Assembly (NCBI GenBank): GCA_002495675.1
Contig: DAGH01000002.1
Span: 19,998-83,997 of the forward strand
Length of the DNA stretch: 64,000 nt
DNA from: Euryarchaeota archaeon UBA182
Lineage (GTDB): Archaea > Thermoplasmatota > Poseidoniia > Poseidoniales > Thalassarchaeaceae
Direction: 5' to 3'
Within the stretch, counting starts at the first letter, position 1; every line of letters starts with the position of its first letter. Positions 56,475 to 64,000 of this stretch are shown here, in pieces. The translations under genes were made by a program, and so were the position numbers. The notes beneath the pieces were generated by a model that was given only the letters and a program-made list of their open reading frames with translations, did not search any database and was not told where the DNA came from.

Positions 56475-57692
56475 TTACAATTCTCTGCAGAGGACGAGAT
56501 CCTGAGACCCACCGTCATCGATTAAGAAACCGGTACTTCCATGAACTTGACCCATTATTTGCCTTAGTCTGTCAGTTATTCTCGTATGTAGACGAGGTTC
56601 TGAGGAGCAACGTATCTGAATGGTTCCCACACCGTTCTTCATGGCTAACGCGGCCAGAGAGTCTATTGACATCAGATCCAACTTAGATGGAAACCTTCCG
56701 ACCACTACCCCCTGGACCACCACGAAAGGCCGAACTTCTGACTCTGACTGGACACCATCCTGAAGAAGAGCTAGGGGCCTCCTTTCCGATTTCCCAATCC
56801 AAACCAACTCTCCAGGAGCATATCCCGCATATTTCTCAAACACACCTCTGAGTCCTGACTTTGGTACAACCGGGTCGATCAAAGCTACTAGGTCCCCTGT
56901 GCATAGTTTGTAATCTGACCAACCCATGTCAAACGAATCAAGCTCATTCCCATTATCGATTAATGTGGAAAAGCTGCCATTATTCCATAGACGGACAGCC
57001 CTTGAGACCGACCCAACATTCGCCAATGGACCAGTTTGCAGGCAAAGCCTGTCAACTCGCCCCCCGCCCCTGCTGAGCCACTCCCATGTCATGGCCGTAC
57101 TGGGGAAAACCCCCGATACTATATGCTCTATCTCCGACATTTGTTGCGAGGCTAACCTAGGGGATAGATCCAATGCCATCGCAGGCCCATTGGGTCCAAC
57201 ATGAATGTACTTTGACCAGGCCTCTAGCAACACCTTCAGCGGAGGTTGCATTTCCGACACTGAGTGGTTTTGAGTATCCATCGGTCGGGCTGGATCCACG
57301 TGTAGCATGCAAATCGATGTTTGTCCGGTTCTAGATTCCACAATACTCATGACTCCGTGCGCGTCAGTCCCGTCCCCACAAATGGCGATAACTGAGCTGT
57401 TGACGGTGGCCCCCGAGAATTGATAAGCACAGAAATCGGCACGCTGGGGAGACAGTTCAACACCTGCGCAAGGCCTGTTTAGATACTTACTGTAAGCCAA
57501 GAGCTGCCCGCCTGAACCTGCTGCCGGATCTAGGACAACCCCTTCTGGCAAATCTGACTTGGATGCAATTTTGGCTCTGTATTCGGACACCGACTTGGGG
57601 GTCACTAGTCTACGGACTTCCCTTTTGAGTGCGCGCGGATCAACGTCTAGATCTGCAGACTCCACTAATTTGTGACCAGTTCCAAAAGTCAT
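56475..57692 (-). CDS. Class I methyltransferase with THUMP-like C-terminal domain
   Basis: A 405-residue protein. The SAM-binding part contains VVLDPAAGSGGQLLA (motif I, about 52-66), CAGVELSPQRADFC, the IAICGDGTD strand, and CMLHVDPARPMD in place of the usual NPPF/Y motif. The middle (ALDLSPRLASQQM) and C-terminal part (about 290-400, WIGKSERRPLALLQDG...) resemble the THUMP-like protein group. It may methylate RNA; the target is unknown. It lies upstream of the ribosomal operon on the same strand but separated by that operon's promoter. Confidence 0.7.
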   Translation of the reverse strand: MTFGTGHKLVESADLDVDPRALKREVRRLVTPKSVSEYRAKIASKSDLPEGVVLDPAAGSGGQLLAYSKYLNRPCAGVELSPQRADFCAYQFSGATVNSSVIAICGDGTDAHGVMSIVESRTGQTSICMLHVDPARPMDTQNHSVSEMQPPLKVLLEAWSKYIHVGPNGPAMALDLSPRLASQQMSEIEHIVSGVFPSTAMTWEWLSRGGGRVDRLCLQTGPLANVGSVSRAVRLWNNGSFSTLIDNGNELDSFDMGWSDYKLCTGDLVALIDPVVPKSGLRGVFEKYAGYAPGELVWIGKSERRPLALLQDGVQSESEVRPFVVVQGVVVGRFPSKLDLMSIDSLAALAMKNGVGTIQIRCSSEPRLHTRITDRLRQIMGQVHGSTGFLIDDGGSQDLVLCREL

Positions 57693-57706
57693 ATCGAAAC
57701 CCAGTA

Positions 57707-58666
57707 TTAAGTTAGAGGTCCACGGTTTATTTCAAGCTCAAACCGAAGCCATCGATCTTTCAATTCGTCATCGCTATTCCCGTAAGCAAGAGAGGGGGGC
57801 AATAAGGTGACATGGGATGTCCCGGAACTTATCCCCGGCAGAAGCCCTCTGTCGCTGTCAATATCCAACCCTATTGCAGACCAACCGAATCCCTCGATCC
57901 ATGCCGGATCGTCTCCTGCTGTGACAAGAAGGTCGCCCTCATCCAGTTGCTCATCTGTGTCAGCATCCCAGACCCTGTAATTTACCTCAATTTGGTCTCC
58001 ATCTTCTACATGAATGTCCCTTGGCTGCGCACCCGCATACACGGTTAGATCCAGAATTACTTGGGCCTCCATTACCTGAAGATGAGACACGATAATCTGG
58101 ACATTGTGCTCAGTGACTTCCTCAATTAATTCGAGCTCTAGTACTACAGAGTCATTCGCCTCTAAGTCAGTCATCGTGAGATCCGGCTCACCACCTTCTC
58201 CGAAAACGATCGAGCCCCCGATAATCTCGAGAACAAGGTCGAGGGACTGACTGCCTCTATTGTGGATTGCCAGCGAGGCCCTATCGCCTTCTCCTTGGTG
58301 CTCCCAATCACAGCGCACTTCTCCCGGCAGAAGGAAGAGGTCATCTTGTTCAGACAGAACGTCTGGCCAACTCCAATCGTCTTGCCTTGGATCGCAGGTA
58401 TCGTACAGGAGAATAGCCTCCCAATACCACCTCTCCGATTCAGGGTCCTGAATCAATGACCTGTCAGTAGCATCAAAAGCGTCTTGATTCATATCGAGAA
58501 ATTTCCAAGCACTGTACCCGACAATCAATGTTGAGATGAATATGAGCGCTATCATTGACAAAGAAAGCAAAATGGCAGCTCTTGGTATGGCCATTCTGTT
58601 GATCCCGAGAGGAACCGTGGGATGCTCGATTTCCTCGGCTGTGTCCGAGATCCAAGGGCCTGTCAC
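57707..58666 (-). CDS. Membrane-anchored FKBP-like protein
   Basis: A 319-residue protein with one N-terminal membrane helix (about 31-53, ILLSLSMIALIFISTLIVGYSAW) and an extracytoplasmic part. The middle (about 100-215) is beta-rich, possibly an Ig-like fold (VVLELELIEEVTEHNVQIIVSHLQV). The C-terminal 90 residues look like an FKBP prolyl isomerase: EDGDQIEVNYRVWDADTDEQLDEG, LLPGISSGTSHVTLLPPSLAYGNSDDELKDRWLRFELEI. It may fold secreted proteins. Its gene is 52 nt from the giant membrane protein. Confidence 0.75.
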   Translation of the reverse strand: MTGPWISDTAEEIEHPTVPLGINRMAIPRAAILLSLSMIALIFISTLIVGYSAWKFLDMNQDAFDATDRSLIQDPESERWYWEAILLYDTCDPRQDDWSWPDVLSEQDDLFLLPGEVRCDWEHQGEGDRASLAIHNRGSQSLDLVLEIIGGSIVFGEGGEPDLTMTDLEANDSVVLELELIEEVTEHNVQIIVSHLQVMEAQVILDLTVYAGAQPRDIHVEDGDQIEVNYRVWDADTDEQLDEGDLLVTAGDDPAWIEGFGWSAIGLDIDSDRGLLPGISSGTSHVTLLPPSLAYGNSDDELKDRWLRFELEINRGPLT

Positions 58667-58718
58667 AGGACTATGAAGACATCCGCTGCAATCAACATTC
58701 GCCCGAAGTGATTACTAA

Positions 58719-61700
58719 TTAATCGATTTCGAGCAAATCCATGTTCCTCTGGCTGAGCCACAGAACTATTGCCAATTCCGCCGAGAGGAAGATTGTCAAT
58801 ATCAGTAGCCAAGTGCCGCTCATCGAAGATAGCCAGATCATTATTCCGATAATCATTGCAATTGATAAGTCGATCAAACCTGTGATCCGCAACCCCCTCC
58901 TGAGTCTTGTGACGCCTTGTGTCCATGTGATGGAGGATATGGCAATCAAGGCAATTACTCCGATTTCGAGGTTGAAGATGAAGAAGGATGCCGCTACAAG
59001 CAATATGTGAGTATTTTGAACTGATACGACGCTCCACCTGTCTAGATCGACAAATGCCCCAAAGAAGAGTATGGCTGAGAATAACGCTAACTCGACGATA
59101 ACGATGGCATCTCCAACTAAAGTTGTGAACGGGAGCACCGGTTCGATTGACAAGAACGATATGGGCAAAAGCAAGGATATTATCCCCGCTTCCTTTTCCC
59201 TCTTCCCACGCACAGAGCTTGCGACCCCCCTGATTACCGCGATCAGGCCAGCTGGGCCCCATGACAAGAGCAGGACAGAGGAAGCGAAACCAACCTCACT
59301 CATTCCGCTTCTGGCCCTCTCGGCCGGACTTCTGTAGTCCACTATCACGTCCATCAAAATCGATAGAAGGAGTACAGTTTCAAGCATCAAGAAGGGATAT
59401 GTCCAAGATACGAGCGATCCATCGAAAGGGTCAACACTGAGGGGGGCTGGAAGGGACCCAATCATCGCAAAACCCGCTAACCTAGTCGCGGCTAGCGGGA
59501 ATACTATCCAATTTATCAGAGATCTCTTCGAATCAACTCCCCTCTCCCCGTTCGCCAGACTTGCTGCGCCCAGAACAATCACGATTGCGATAGCCATCCC
59601 GAAGTCTAGTAGGTCATTTACTGACGATGCTGGGTTAAGATGACCAAAGACAACCGCGGAACACACCCCAATTACTGCGATTGAATGCGTCACATCTGAA
59701 CCAAGAGCACTGGCAACTCGTACCTCTATCCGGCGAGACCTCAAGCCCTCTAAGGCCACGATAGTGGCTAAGAATGCACCAATCGCTAGGATCAACAGAG
59801 GCTCCGGACCAAGGATCAGTGAATAGAGTCCCAATGCGGCTGAGCTTATGACGATAACAACAATCGCTAGGACAGGGTAATGTCGAACCTCATTAATGTA
59901 GGCCTCACCAATATTCCCCGAACTACTCATCATTTTGCTTCTCTCAGCAATTGGCAGGTGGACGCTATGCTGGTGACCCTTCTCCTCGAATTCATTCACC
60001 TCGTGCGTACGCCTTGATTTCTCAGTTGATGAACGCAACTCTCTGAGTATCTCGCCCCTGGTCACAAACCACACTGAAGTAAAGGCAAAAAGGACGACTG
60101 AGAGCCAAATCATTTCCCTCCTACCATCTAAGATGGACAGCACGAAGACCATAGTTGAATGAGAAATTAAGACTGTCGACAGAGGGAGTATCTTCACTTG
60201 TGATCTAGTTCTGAGTGCCCCTACAAACACTGAAGCCCCCATGATGGCCACCACGCATTGCACGGGATCCGGAAGCCATGGTATCGTCGAACTGAAGCCA
60301 TTTCCAACTACAGGGAATAATGTCAAAACGGGTCCAGATTGTACAACCATCACCAACCAATCCTCTTCTGGATTCCAATTTCCAACCATAAGAGGGATGA
60401 ATAACGAGATCCCAACTACGAGGATAATAATTGAAGCATCTCCACCAACCCATTGGAGGAGAACTCCCCCAATCCCGATCGTGATTGGTATGAGAGTGGT
60501 CGATGGGATGCGGATTCCAGTTATGGAAGAAATCGAGTGTACACACGATATCACAGCAAAAACAAGAGCAGCTTCTATTGCGCCGATCTGTCCGCTCAAA
60601 GATAAGACAACACTGCTGACTAAAGGTATCCACAAAGCTAGATTCCAGAGGTTGAAGATTTCCGTTTGCTTGATCGTCGCAGTCATCTCCGAGGTCCCTG
60701 CTAACCCAGAGGACACGTTCAACGAGGCTTCCTTGAATGAGGAGCAGACCCATGCCCCGCAGATTGAACTCAGAGCGAGGTAGAACACGAATACATCAGC
60801 ACCAATTTCTAGTGAATAGGATCCACCGGTCCCATCATTCCCATTCCGCAGCGAGATAGTTTCTATGATTTCGTAGATTGCCACCATGATGGTCGGCCAT
60901 AACCACGGAGTCAGAACTGCCACCCCTGCGAGGGAGGCAGATTTCCTCCTGATGGACAGCAATCCTCCTGCGATATGTATCAGTGAAAGAGCACTGATCA
61001 AGAATAACATCCGATATTCCGTCGATTCGTCTAGTGGAGTGACAACTAGGACCAACAATGTCAATCCTATTGAACCAGTCCAGAGAACAGTGTCACTTAC
61101 TATTCCTTGGTATTTTGCGAGCAAGAAAAACAATGACGCACCACCACCAATGGAAAACACCCAGTAGGAATCCAAAACAGCATTCATGATCCCAGATTCG
61201 AAGAGTATCGTGACAACTGAAAGAAGGAGTATTGATGCCCCTGCCGTCATGAAAACTTCACGTTTTGGAGAACCTCTCACAACTAAGTAGGACGGAAAAT
61301 AACACAATGAAAGAAGAACAATTATGGCAAAAGCGAATGATATGTCTTGTCGAATTGACCCAATTGTCAAGAAGGCGCCAGTCAACGACAGAACCACAGA
61401 AACCCCCCAAAGCCCAGGTTTGCCGACTCCAAGAATCTCCAGTGCCTCAGAAAACCAATTTTTTGACTTTGCAAACTTAGTTGCTACATACGCATTGGCC
61501 ATGTTGACCGATGTGATGGCGATGAATAACTTCAGGGGATGTTGCAAGCCAACAACAGTCAGTGAACCCAAGTCAAAACCCCCGGTAATGACGTGCATCC
61601 CAAACCAAATGTTGGATGAGACTATGCCGAGTGAAGCGAGATTACCTGAGGATCTGTGAATCGCTATTGAGTGAAGAAGAAATACCGAAACGATCAGCAT

Positions 61701-62342
61701 CAGTATGACCCCATCTTCACCAGCAACGGAACCCGTTGTCGATCCTACAGCCAGCAGGACTAATGTGGCCTGAGCTGCGATCGCGTCACTGTTGTATCTG
61801 TAGGACAAGAAGATGTTGAACAGAACCAAGACAACCAGAACTACGCCAACACCTGCGATGCTGAGAGGCAAGATCTCTCCTAGGCTCCAGTTATTCAATT
61901 CTAGCGAGGCACCATAAAGGATCTTCATGGAGATTATGACCCAAGCGACACCCAGTAGATTGAGATCCGGATCCTTTATCCATCTCTCTCCGAGAAACAG
62001 TCCAAAAATAGACAAAACAAGGAGTATCGGTATAGCGATCTCTGCCTCAAATTCAACTCCGATGAGCAGACTCATCAGACTGTAGGCCACGACCATCACC
62101 GAAAGTAGAACCCAGTTTGCTCTTCGTTCCGATTTTTCAACGGGTTTCATGGACGTTGGCCCCACACCCCCCCCACCCTCAACGAAGATCTCATGCACGG
62201 TTCCTATTGCTTCGTCATGATCCCTTTCCGGACTATCTGAAACATCTTTGGCAACCGGAAAATTGAGTTCGCTTCGAAGTTCGAGCACTCCCTCGGAAGC
62301 AAATTTTTTTTCTCGAAGGACAGCATCCCCATCCTTCCGCAT
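58719..62342 (-). CDS. Giant polytopic membrane protein, unrecognised
   Basis: A 1207-residue protein with a hydrophilic N-terminus (about 1-75) and then hydrophobic helices to the end, by eye about 30 or more. One larger hydrophilic gap lies about 770-810 (ELRSSTEKSRRTHEVNEFEEKGHQ). No transporter motif, ATP site or enzyme signature is visible. No Cys or His cluster suggests a redox role. The helices do not show an obvious simple repeat. The large open frames on the opposite strand (for example 60241-60783) are shadows. It sits next to a membrane FKBP on the same strand. Function unknown. Confidence 0.75.
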   Translation of the reverse strand: MRKDGDAVLREKKFASEGVLELRSELNFPVAKDVSDSPERDHDEAIGTVHEIFVEGGGGVGPTSMKPVEKSERRANWVLLSVMVVAYSLMSLLIGVEFEAEIAIPILLVLSIFGLFLGERWIKDPDLNLLGVAWVIISMKILYGASLELNNWSLGEILPLSIAGVGVVLVVLVLFNIFLSYRYNSDAIAAQATLVLLAVGSTTGSVAGEDGVILMLIVSVFLLHSIAIHRSSGNLASLGIVSSNIWFGMHVITGGFDLGSLTVVGLQHPLKLFIAITSVNMANAYVATKFAKSKNWFSEALEILGVGKPGLWGVSVVLSLTGAFLTIGSIRQDISFAFAIIVLLSLCYFPSYLVVRGSPKREVFMTAGASILLLSVVTILFESGIMNAVLDSYWVFSIGGGASLFFLLAKYQGIVSDTVLWTGSIGLTLLVLVVTPLDESTEYRMLFLISALSLIHIAGGLLSIRRKSASLAGVAVLTPWLWPTIMVAIYEIIETISLRNGNDGTGGSYSLEIGADVFVFYLALSSICGAWVCSSFKEASLNVSSGLAGTSEMTATIKQTEIFNLWNLALWIPLVSSVVLSLSGQIGAIEAALVFAVISCVHSISSITGIRIPSTTLIPITIGIGGVLLQWVGGDASIIILVVGISLFIPLMVGNWNPEEDWLVMVVQSGPVLTLFPVVGNGFSSTIPWLPDPVQCVVAIMGASVFVGALRTRSQVKILPLSTVLISHSTMVFVLSILDGRREMIWLSVVLFAFTSVWFVTRGEILRELRSSTEKSRRTHEVNEFEEKGHQHSVHLPIAERSKMMSSSGNIGEAYINEVRHYPVLAIVVIVISSAALGLYSLILGPEPLLILAIGAFLATIVALEGLRSRRIEVRVASALGSDVTHSIAVIGVCSAVVFGHLNPASSVNDLLDFGMAIAIVIVLGAASLANGERGVDSKRSLINWIVFPLAATRLAGFAMIGSLPAPLSVDPFDGSLVSWTYPFLMLETVLLLSILMDVIVDYRSPAERARSGMSEVGFASSVLLLSWGPAGLIAVIRGVASSVRGKREKEAGIISLLLPISFLSIEPVLPFTTLVGDAIVIVELALFSAILFFGAFVDLDRWSVVSVQNTHILLVAASFFIFNLEIGVIALIAISSITWTQGVTRLRRGLRITGLIDLSIAMIIGIMIWLSSMSGTWLLILTIFLSAELAIVLWLSQRNMDLLEID

Positions 62343-62441
62343 AATTTAGCCCTGATTGGACACAAAGATGAATCAATCGCTACCATCGAAGATTATAGAC
62401 TCATCACAATCTTTCATATTCCGCCTTCAATTCGCAACTAC

Positions 62442-64000
62442 ATGGGTGAGCAGACGCCGTCCAACTCAGCAACTGTTTTTGCTACGGCCCTCGGGTCCCA
62501 CGGCTTAGATCCAACTGGCTCCGTCTTCTGGAATTTAAGTGGCAAGGAACTCAGGGATATTGCGGTTGAAAGGGGTGAGGCGACAAGGACAGCAGACGGC
62601 GCGTTGCTTGCAACCACCGGCAATCGTACTGGAAGATCGCCTAATGACCGATTCATCGTGAACGAACCCGGCCTAGCGTCAGATGTCCATTGGAGCAAGG
62701 TCAATCGTCCAATCTCACCAGCGGTATTCGACCATCTACTCAAGGCCACACAAAAGCACTTGAATTCCGCAACCACACTGTTCGTCAAGGATATGCATTG
62801 TGGTGCGGACCCAGTACATACAATGCCTGTCAGACTGGTGAGTGAGAGCGCTTGGCATTCTGCTTTCATGCACAACATGTTCATACGCTCTCATCGAGAC
62901 TCCCTTTCGACCCATGTTCCAGAGTTCACGATACTACATGCACCTACAATGACAGTGGACCCGAGAGAATATGGCGTCAATTCCGAGGTTTTCGTTGTAA
63001 TTTCACTATCAAGGGGACTCGTATTGATCGGAGGAACAAGATACGCAGGAGAGATAAAAAAATCCATTTTTACTATCATGAACCACATCCTACCTTCTCG
63101 CGGTCTTCTACCGATGCACTGCTCTGCAAATACATCTGGTGACGAATCCGCCTTGTTTTTCGGACTTTCAGGTACTGGAAAGACCACACTTTCTGCAGAC
63201 CCGGGAAGGGAATTGGTGGGCGATGACGAGCACGGATGGTCAGATCAGGGAATATTCAATTTCGAGGGTGGTTGTTACGCTAAGATGATCGGCTTGTCCG
63301 AGGAAGACGAGCCAGCCATCTATGCTACCACAAAAATGGAATCCACAATTCTTGAGAATGTCATTCTAGACGCTGATGGGATACCCAACTTCCATGACTC
63401 AACACTTACTCAGAACACTAGGGCTTCATACCCAATAGATTCGATAGAGAATCGAACAGAGTATTCAACAGCAGGACACCCCAAGAATGTCGTATTCCTC
63501 ACCTGTGACGCCTTCGGGGTACTGCCCCCAATATCGAGACTTTCCCCAGAACAGGCTGCGTATCATTTTATTTCTGGCTATACCGCCAAGGTTGCTGGTA
63601 CCGAGGTTGGAGTGACTGAACCTATGGCAACATTCTCAGCTTGCTTCGGGGCTCCGTTTATGCCTCGTCACCCAAGCGAATATGCAAATCTCCTAAGCAA
63701 AAAGATTGCAGATCATAATGCGTCGTGCTGGCTTATCAACACAGGATGGATCGCAGGAGGCTACGGAGAAAGCAGTCGAATCAGGATTAACTGGACACGG
63801 GCCTTGTTGAACGCCGCCCTCTCTGGCGACCTGAACGACGTTGTATATGTCACGGACGATAGATTCGGATTCAAGATCCCCGTGACCTGTGATGGCGTAC
63901 CATCTGAGATTCTTCAACCACGCGCAACCTGGTCAGATGTTAAACGATACGATAACGTTGCCAACGTGCTTGTTCAAATGTTCAATGAGAACTTCGAGAG
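62442..64000 (+). CDS. pckA: Phosphoenolpyruvate carboxykinase, ATP type (partial, runs off right edge)
   Basis: An open frame from ATG 62442 continues to the end with no stop (519 codons and two bases). It is the ATP-dependent PEPCK, which converts oxaloacetate and ATP to PEP and CO2 in gluconeogenesis. Seen are GNRTGRSPNDRFIV (front), the phosphate loop FGLSGTGKTTLS (about 243-254), DEHGWSDQGIFNFEGGCYAK, and INTGWIAGGYGE. A TATA-like TTCATATTCC lies about 27 nt before the ATG. Many archaea use the unrelated GTP-type enzyme, so this is a bacterial-style version. Enolase and fumarase in the window connect to it. Confidence 0.94.
   Translation, partial: MGEQTPSNSATVFATALGSHGLDPTGSVFWNLSGKELRDIAVERGEATRTADGALLATTGNRTGRSPNDRFIVNEPGLASDVHWSKVNRPISPAVFDHLLKATQKHLNSATTLFVKDMHCGADPVHTMPVRLVSESAWHSAFMHNMFIRSHRDSLSTHVPEFTILHAPTMTVDPREYGVNSEVFVVISLSRGLVLIGGTRYAGEIKKSIFTIMNHILPSRGLLPMHCSANTSGDESALFFGLSGTGKTTLSADPGRELVGDDEHGWSDQGIFNFEGGCYAKMIGLSEEDEPAIYATTKMESTILENVILDADGIPNFHDSTLTQNTRASYPIDSIENRTEYSTAGHPKNVVFLTCDAFGVLPPISRLSPEQAAYHFISGYTAKVAGTEVGVTEPMATFSACFGAPFMPRHPSEYANLLSKKIADHNASCWLINTGWIAGGYGESSRIRINWTRALLNAALSGDLNDVVYVTDDRFGFKIPVTCDGVPSEILQPRATWSDVKRYDNVANVLVQMFNENFE

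Noticed and set aside
60241..60783. 180-codon plus-strand frame inside the giant membrane gene
   Set aside because: It mirrors a hydrophobic gene and shows no domain or promoter; a shadow.

Overview
The window reads as a chromosome segment of a marine planktonic euryarchaeon, most likely Marine Group II (Poseidoniia, Thermoplasmata-related). The core machinery is archaeal: PolD large subunit, PriL, archaeal DnaG, Rpo3 (RpoD) beside uS13-uS4-uS11, type II methionine aminopeptidase, Pcc1 (KEOPS), MptE-like pterin kinase, the archaeal CoA genes (pantoate kinase and phosphopantothenate synthetase), deoxyhypusine synthase and an NTPase of the THEP1 family. Mixed in are genes of bacterial style: bacterial-type LeuRS, class II fumarase, ATP-type PEP carboxykinase, cold-shock protein, CGFS glutaredoxin with BolA, bacterioferritin-like protein, CsaA and aquaporin. 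That mosaic is typical of surface-ocean archaea. The lineage call is inference; no rRNA is present. Many starts have an AT-rich TATA-like element about 25-35 nt upstream and no Shine-Dalgarno, which suggests widespread leaderless mRNAs.

Layout. 1-4.8 kb: acidic zinc-ribbon protein cut by the left edge, RDD membrane protein, TsaC/Sua5 and Map, an EamA transporter. 4.1-6.2 kb (minus): rpe-bolA-grx-aquaporin, tightly overlapping. 6.2-11.3 kb: thioredoxin, a winged-helix/STAND ATPase divergent from a ferritin-like gene, M32 carboxypeptidase, beta-propeller protein. 11.3-12.1 kb: an 800-nt gene-free stretch holding a probable large structured RNA. 12.1-15.3 kb (minus): fumarase with an N-terminal ribbon-helix-helix domain, cyclophilin, CsaA, PyrE. 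15.4-21.2 kb: PolD DP2, MptE, PriL. 21.3-28.2 kb: DUF373 protein, ABC-F, Pcc1, NadC, phosphopantothenate synthetase, isopropylmalate/isocitrate dehydrogenase family. 28.4-33.2 kb: NTPase, GcvH, RNase HI, small membrane proteins, GNAT, thioesterase, tRNA-Cys. 33.2-38.8 kb: aminotransferase, SpeD-deoxyhypusine synthase, enolase, Lrp regulator, redoxin. 38.8-47.8 kb: TPR protein, DnaG, three unrecognised helical proteins, MobA-like, PurN, DUF454, peroxiredoxin, lipoprotein esterase, Csp. 47.8-53.8 kb: MBL hydrolase divergent from LeuRS, DCC protein, TPD-motif nuclease-like protein, pantoate kinase. 53.8-64 kb: Rpo3 and ribosomal proteins, methyltransferase, membrane FKBP, a 1207-residue polytopic membrane protein, and PEP carboxykinase cut by the right edge.

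No CRISPR array, insertion sequence, prophage or defence island is visible. The most unusual items are: the RHH-fumarase fusion with a perfect AT-rich inverted repeat over its own promoter; the roughly 535-nt structured RNA candidate; a 10-mer (CCCTGTTGCT) found six times, all on the + strand and in unrelated coding and non-coding contexts; an Rpo3 with a second Cys4 cluster; and the giant membrane protein.

Genes that work together: pantoate kinase and phosphopantothenate synthetase (archaeal CoA route, 27 kb apart); enolase, PEPCK and fumarase (central carbon and gluconeogenesis); MptE, GcvH and PurN (C1/pterin metabolism); SpeD and deoxyhypusine synthase (polyamine to aIF5A hypusine); DP2, PriL, DnaG, RNase HI (replication and RNA primer handling).
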